Translations under genes and position numbers: made by a program
Source: Chloroflexota bacterium
Lineage (GTDB): Bacteria; Chloroflexota; Dehalococcoidia; Lucifugimonadales; UBA3495
Reading direction: 5' to 3'
Length of the DNA: 7,089 nucleotides
Assembly: GCA_022561675.1 (NCBI GenBank)
Contig: JADFQT010000136.1
Span: forward strand, 1 to 7,089
Part shown: positions 5,306 to 7,089 of the stretch, piece by piece
How positions within the stretch are numbered: position 1 is the first letter of the stretch
Layout: each line of letters opens with the position of its first letter
The notes under the pieces: generated by a model
The model's input: only the letters and a program-made list of their open reading frames with translations
Database searches by the model: none
Told to the model about the DNA's origin: nothing

Positions 5306-6181
5306 CTAACGCTTCCAAAATCGCCACTTAGATTGGCGCTTGTCCGGGGCCTCCAGGACAACCACGGCGGAATTGGCCGGAGCAGGGGATGGTGCTCTAG
5401 GACTGGTCGAATTTGGCAGTGGAGTCGGGGCGACCGGAGGGGTCGGCGGTATTTCCGGCTCCATGGGGCCCTGCGACGCAATCGAGGCCAGCTGAGACTC
5501 CAAACTTTCCTCCTGGACCTTCATCGGGTTAAACAGGGATTCCGGTGGCGGCGCCACTCGCTCCTCCGGGACTTCCTCTTGAGGCGCATCGTCGACAATC
5601 TCCGAAAGTAGAGACTGCAGGGAATCTTGGGAACTTTCAGGCGGAGCTCCCAGAGGTGGCCCGATCTCTGAAATTTCCACCGGAGCTTCGGTCCTGTCTT
5701 GGACCTCCGGTGGCCCCACCCCTGCCTGGTGCATCGGAGCTTCCTCCGCGCTTTCATTCTGGATGGATTGAGGGAGATTGACGCCGCCCGCAGCCGGTCC
5801 AGCACCCTTGCCGACCGCACCCTTGCCGACCGCACCCTTACCGGCCGGAGGCGTAGCCGGACCTGCTACTGGGCGGGCCGCTGGCCCGCTTTGACCAACC
5901 ATGGTGGGACGCGGTAAGACGGGAGACCTGGCCGGCACATTGGCCATCCTTTCGGCAAGGGACGGCCGGGCATCCAGCTTACTCTGGACATCCTCGCCGG
6001 TATAGATAGCGGAATATAGCTCAGCAACAATTTGACCGATCTGCTGTCCTCTACTGGGATCGACCGGCGTAGAGGCTCCCTGGAACAACTGGGTAACGGC
6101 AGCCTCGGTAAGCCTGGTGGCGGCCCACAGTCGGTCCTGCTCCTGGTCCCGCTCCTGGTCTTTGTCCTCGTTCCTATCCAT
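5306..6181 (-). CDS. Pro/Ala/Glu-rich, largely disordered protein of unknown function
   Basis: 291 residues from the ATG at 6181. That start is preferred over the in-frame ATG at 6208 because AAGGAGG (6194-6188) sits six bases before it. Residues 1-26 are highly charged (DRNEDKDQERDQEQD). Residues about 18-82 look helical and folded (LWAATRLTEAAVTQLF, QQIGQIVAELYSAIY). From about 83 the chain is Pro/Ala/Gly-rich and then acidic (about 140-240), interrupted by a GKGAV repeat (114-127) and two short amphipathic segments (about 184-197, 223-236). It ends with a Pro-rich linker and a basic aromatic tail, SKWRFWKR. No signal peptide or membrane helix is visible. A protein-protein adaptor or scaffold with a terminal docking motif would fit, but I do not recognise a family. 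The next gene upstream has the same strand and a similar C-terminal pattern. Confidence 0.78.
   Translation of the reverse strand: MDRNEDKDQERDQEQDRLWAATRLTEAAVTQLFQGASTPVDPSRGQQIGQIVAELYSAIYTGEDVQSKLDARPSLAERMANVPARSPVLPRPTMVGQSGPAARPVAGPATPPAGKGAVGKGAVGKGAGPAAGGVNLPQSIQNESAEEAPMHQAGVGPPEVQDRTEAPVEISEIGPPLGAPPESSQDSLQSLLSEIVDDAPQEEVPEERVAPPPESLFNPMKVQEESLESQLASIASQGPMEPEIPPTPPVAPTPLPNSTSPRAPSPAPANSAVVVLEAPDKRQSKWRFWKR
5796..5840 (-). repeat. 15-bp tandem repeat in the Pro-rich gene
   Basis: The unit CCGACCGCACCCTTG occurs at 5811-5825 and, with one change, at 5826-5840. A diverged copy sits at 5796-5810. On the - strand it encodes GKGAV-GKGAV-GKGA. It is in frame and probably arose by slippage. 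Confidence 0.75.
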
Positions 6182-6187
6182 TAATTG

Positions 6188-6194
6188 CCTCCTT
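6188..6194 (-). promoter_or_regulatory. Ribosome binding site of the Pro-rich gene
   Basis: On the - strand AAGGAGG precedes the ATG at 6181 by six bases. It lies downstream of the alternative ATG at 6208 and so decides in favour of the shorter protein. Confidence 0.8.
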
Positions 6195-6291
6195 GGATTC
6201 CGGGCCACGGGATTGGGGCTTCCCGGCAGGGCCCTTTGCTCATCGCTGCCGGCACGCCTCTCCCGAACGCCGGCTAAACGCGAGAACTCTT

Positions 6292-6325
6292 GCCATCCCC
6301 GGTCGCCAAGGTGGCCCGGGATGGC
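6292..6325. other. Hairpin between the two low-complexity genes
   Basis: GCCATCCC (6292-6299) pairs with GGGATGGC (6318-6325), an 8-bp perfect stem with an 18-base loop, 22 bases past the stop of the repeat-protein gene. No T-run follows on the - strand, so transcription may read through to the next gene. It could attenuate transcription or protect an mRNA end. Confidence 0.45.
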
Positions 6326-6347
6326 ACTAAATCAAGAAACTGCTCGA

Positions 6348-7089
6348 TTAACGGTCGAAAAACCGGGAAGCGCTGCTCCGGCGGGAGCCGATCCTTTCCC
6401 AAACATCTCCCATCGTGACGGTCGGAAAAGCGGACTCTTGGGTTGGCTCGCTGTCCTCCACGTCGGCGGCGGGGACAGCGGTTGGAGCCTTCAGGTCACC
6501 CGCCATTTCTCCCGCGACTTCGTCGGGCTCCGGATGATGCAATTCCACCCTAGAAGTTATGTTTGGAGCTGTAATGTGGGGGGTCGTCTCCTGAACCGCC
6601 TCAACCGGTTTCAGATCCTGAAAAGTCTCAACCGGTTTCAGATCCTGAAAAGCCTCATCCGGTTTCAGATCCTGAAAAGCCTCATCCGGTTTCAGATTCT
6701 GAAAAGCCTCAACGGGTTTCATCTCCCGAGCAGCCTCAACCGGTTTCATCTCCCGAACAGCCTCAACCGGTTTCAGATCCTGAAAAGTCTCATCCGGTTT
6801 CAGATCCTGAACGGCCTCAACCGGTTTCATCTCCTGAACGGCCTCAACCAGCGTCATCTCCCGAACAGCCTCAACCGGTTTCATCTCCTCAACAGCCTCA
6901 ACCGGTGTCATCTCCCGAACCGCCTGGACGGGTCTCCTCTCCTGAACAGCCTCAACCGGTTTCATCTCCTGAACGGCCTCAACCGGCGTCATCTCCCGAA
7001 CCGCCTCAACCGGTTTCATCTCCTCAACAGCCTCAACCGGTGTCATCTCCCGAACCGCCTGGATGGGTCTCCTCTCCTGAACGGCCTCA
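6348..7089 (-). CDS. Nonapeptide-repeat protein of unknown function, N-terminus beyond window
   Basis: The frame stays open to the window edge; 246 complete residues are visible and the true start is not. An ATG at 7046 lies inside the repeat array and is not a credible start. Visible residues 4-165 are 18 tandem nine-residue units of the form [Q/R/E]-[E/D]-[M/L]-[K/T/R]-P-[V/D]-[E/Q]-[A/T]-[V/F], and three more residues start the next unit at the edge. A Pro at fixed position every nine residues argues against a coiled coil and suggests an extended or solenoid-like spacer. The non-repeat tail (166-246) is acidic and Pro-rich (EPDEVAGEMAGDL, PAADVEDSEPTQES), then has a probable short helix, GDVWERIGSRRSS, and ends in SASRFFDR. 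No known family is recognised. Repeat codon use is nearly uniform, pointing to recent expansion. It lies 166 bases upstream of the Pro-rich gene on the same strand. Confidence 0.75.
   Translation of the reverse strand, partial: EAVQERRPIQAVREMTPVEAVEEMKPVEAVREMTPVEAVQEMKPVEAVQERRPVQAVREMTPVEAVEEMKPVEAVREMTLVEAVQEMKPVEAVQDLKPDETFQDLKPVEAVREMKPVEAAREMKPVEAFQNLKPDEAFQDLKPDEAFQDLKPVETFQDLKPVEAVQETTPHITAPNITSRVELHHPEPDEVAGEMAGDLKAPTAVPAADVEDSEPTQESAFPTVTMGDVWERIGSRRSSASRFFDR
6594..7089 (-). repeat. 27-bp coding tandem repeat array with a 135-bp higher-order unit
   Basis: Eighteen full 27-bp units (6594-7079) plus part of another reach the edge of the window. Units nearer the C-terminus (6594-6809) mix QDLKPDEAF-type and REMKPVEAV-type repeats. 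Units 6810-6944 and 6945-7079 form two copies of a five-unit, 135-bp block that differ at only four positions by eye. The period is a multiple of three, so the frame is kept. Confidence 0.92.

Noticed and set aside
6182..6208. Nine-residue N-terminal extension of the Pro-rich protein
   Set aside because: The AAGGAGG site lies between the two ATGs and serves the downstream one.
6594..7089. Regular 27-bp direct repeats as a CRISPR array or replication iterons
   Set aside because: Units abut without unique spacers, keep an open reading frame and vary as codons do, so this is a protein-coding tandem repeat.
1..7089. tRNA, rRNA, insertion sequence or prophage genes
   Set aside because: I found no T-loop/acceptor-stem arrangement, no transposase or integrase motif, and no phage structural genes.

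Overview
The window looks like bacterial chromosome of moderately high GC. All genes use ATG starts, most have clear AGGAG-type ribosome binding sites, and at least two intrinsic terminators are visible. Gene content (a BaeS/PhoB-type two-component pair, a VOC protein, a VanZ-family protein, a small HTH protein, low-complexity Pro-rich proteins) and dispersed inverted repeats of the TTCGACAGGC type would suit a Chloroflexota (Dehalococcoidia-like) genome. That assignment is tentative; no marker gene is present.

Positions 1-3129 (+ strand) form a signalling block. A secreted protein (25-792) has two copies of a helical repeat and an Arg/Gly/Phe-rich tail, and ends in a strong hairpin terminator. 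A 28-bp perfect palindrome follows, then an OmpR/PhoB-type response regulator (1050-1739) overlapping a HAMP-type membrane histidine kinase (1732-3129). The kinase and regulator are one translationally coupled unit. The secreted protein has its own terminator but may be a target or accessory of that system.

Positions 3130-5092 hold unrelated single genes. An imperfect inverted repeat separates the kinase from a convergent VOC (glyoxalase/dioxygenase fold) gene (3252-3761, -), which has a plausible sigma70-type promoter. Divergent from it is a 78-residue helix-turn-helix protein (4068-4304, +) with a clear terminator. A non-coding stretch with a nested dyad follows, then a VanZ-family membrane protein (4634-5092, -).

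Positions 5093-7089 (- strand) carry two unrecognised low-complexity proteins in the same orientation. The upstream one (6348-7089, truncated by the window edge) is mostly a 9-residue tandem repeat, at least 18 units, with a 45-residue higher-order repeat. The downstream one (5306-6181) is Pro/Ala/Glu-rich and probably disordered. The two are otherwise dissimilar but end in the same C-terminal pattern, S-x-x-R-F-[F/W]-x-R-stop. This suggests a functionally linked pair and is the least explained part of the window.
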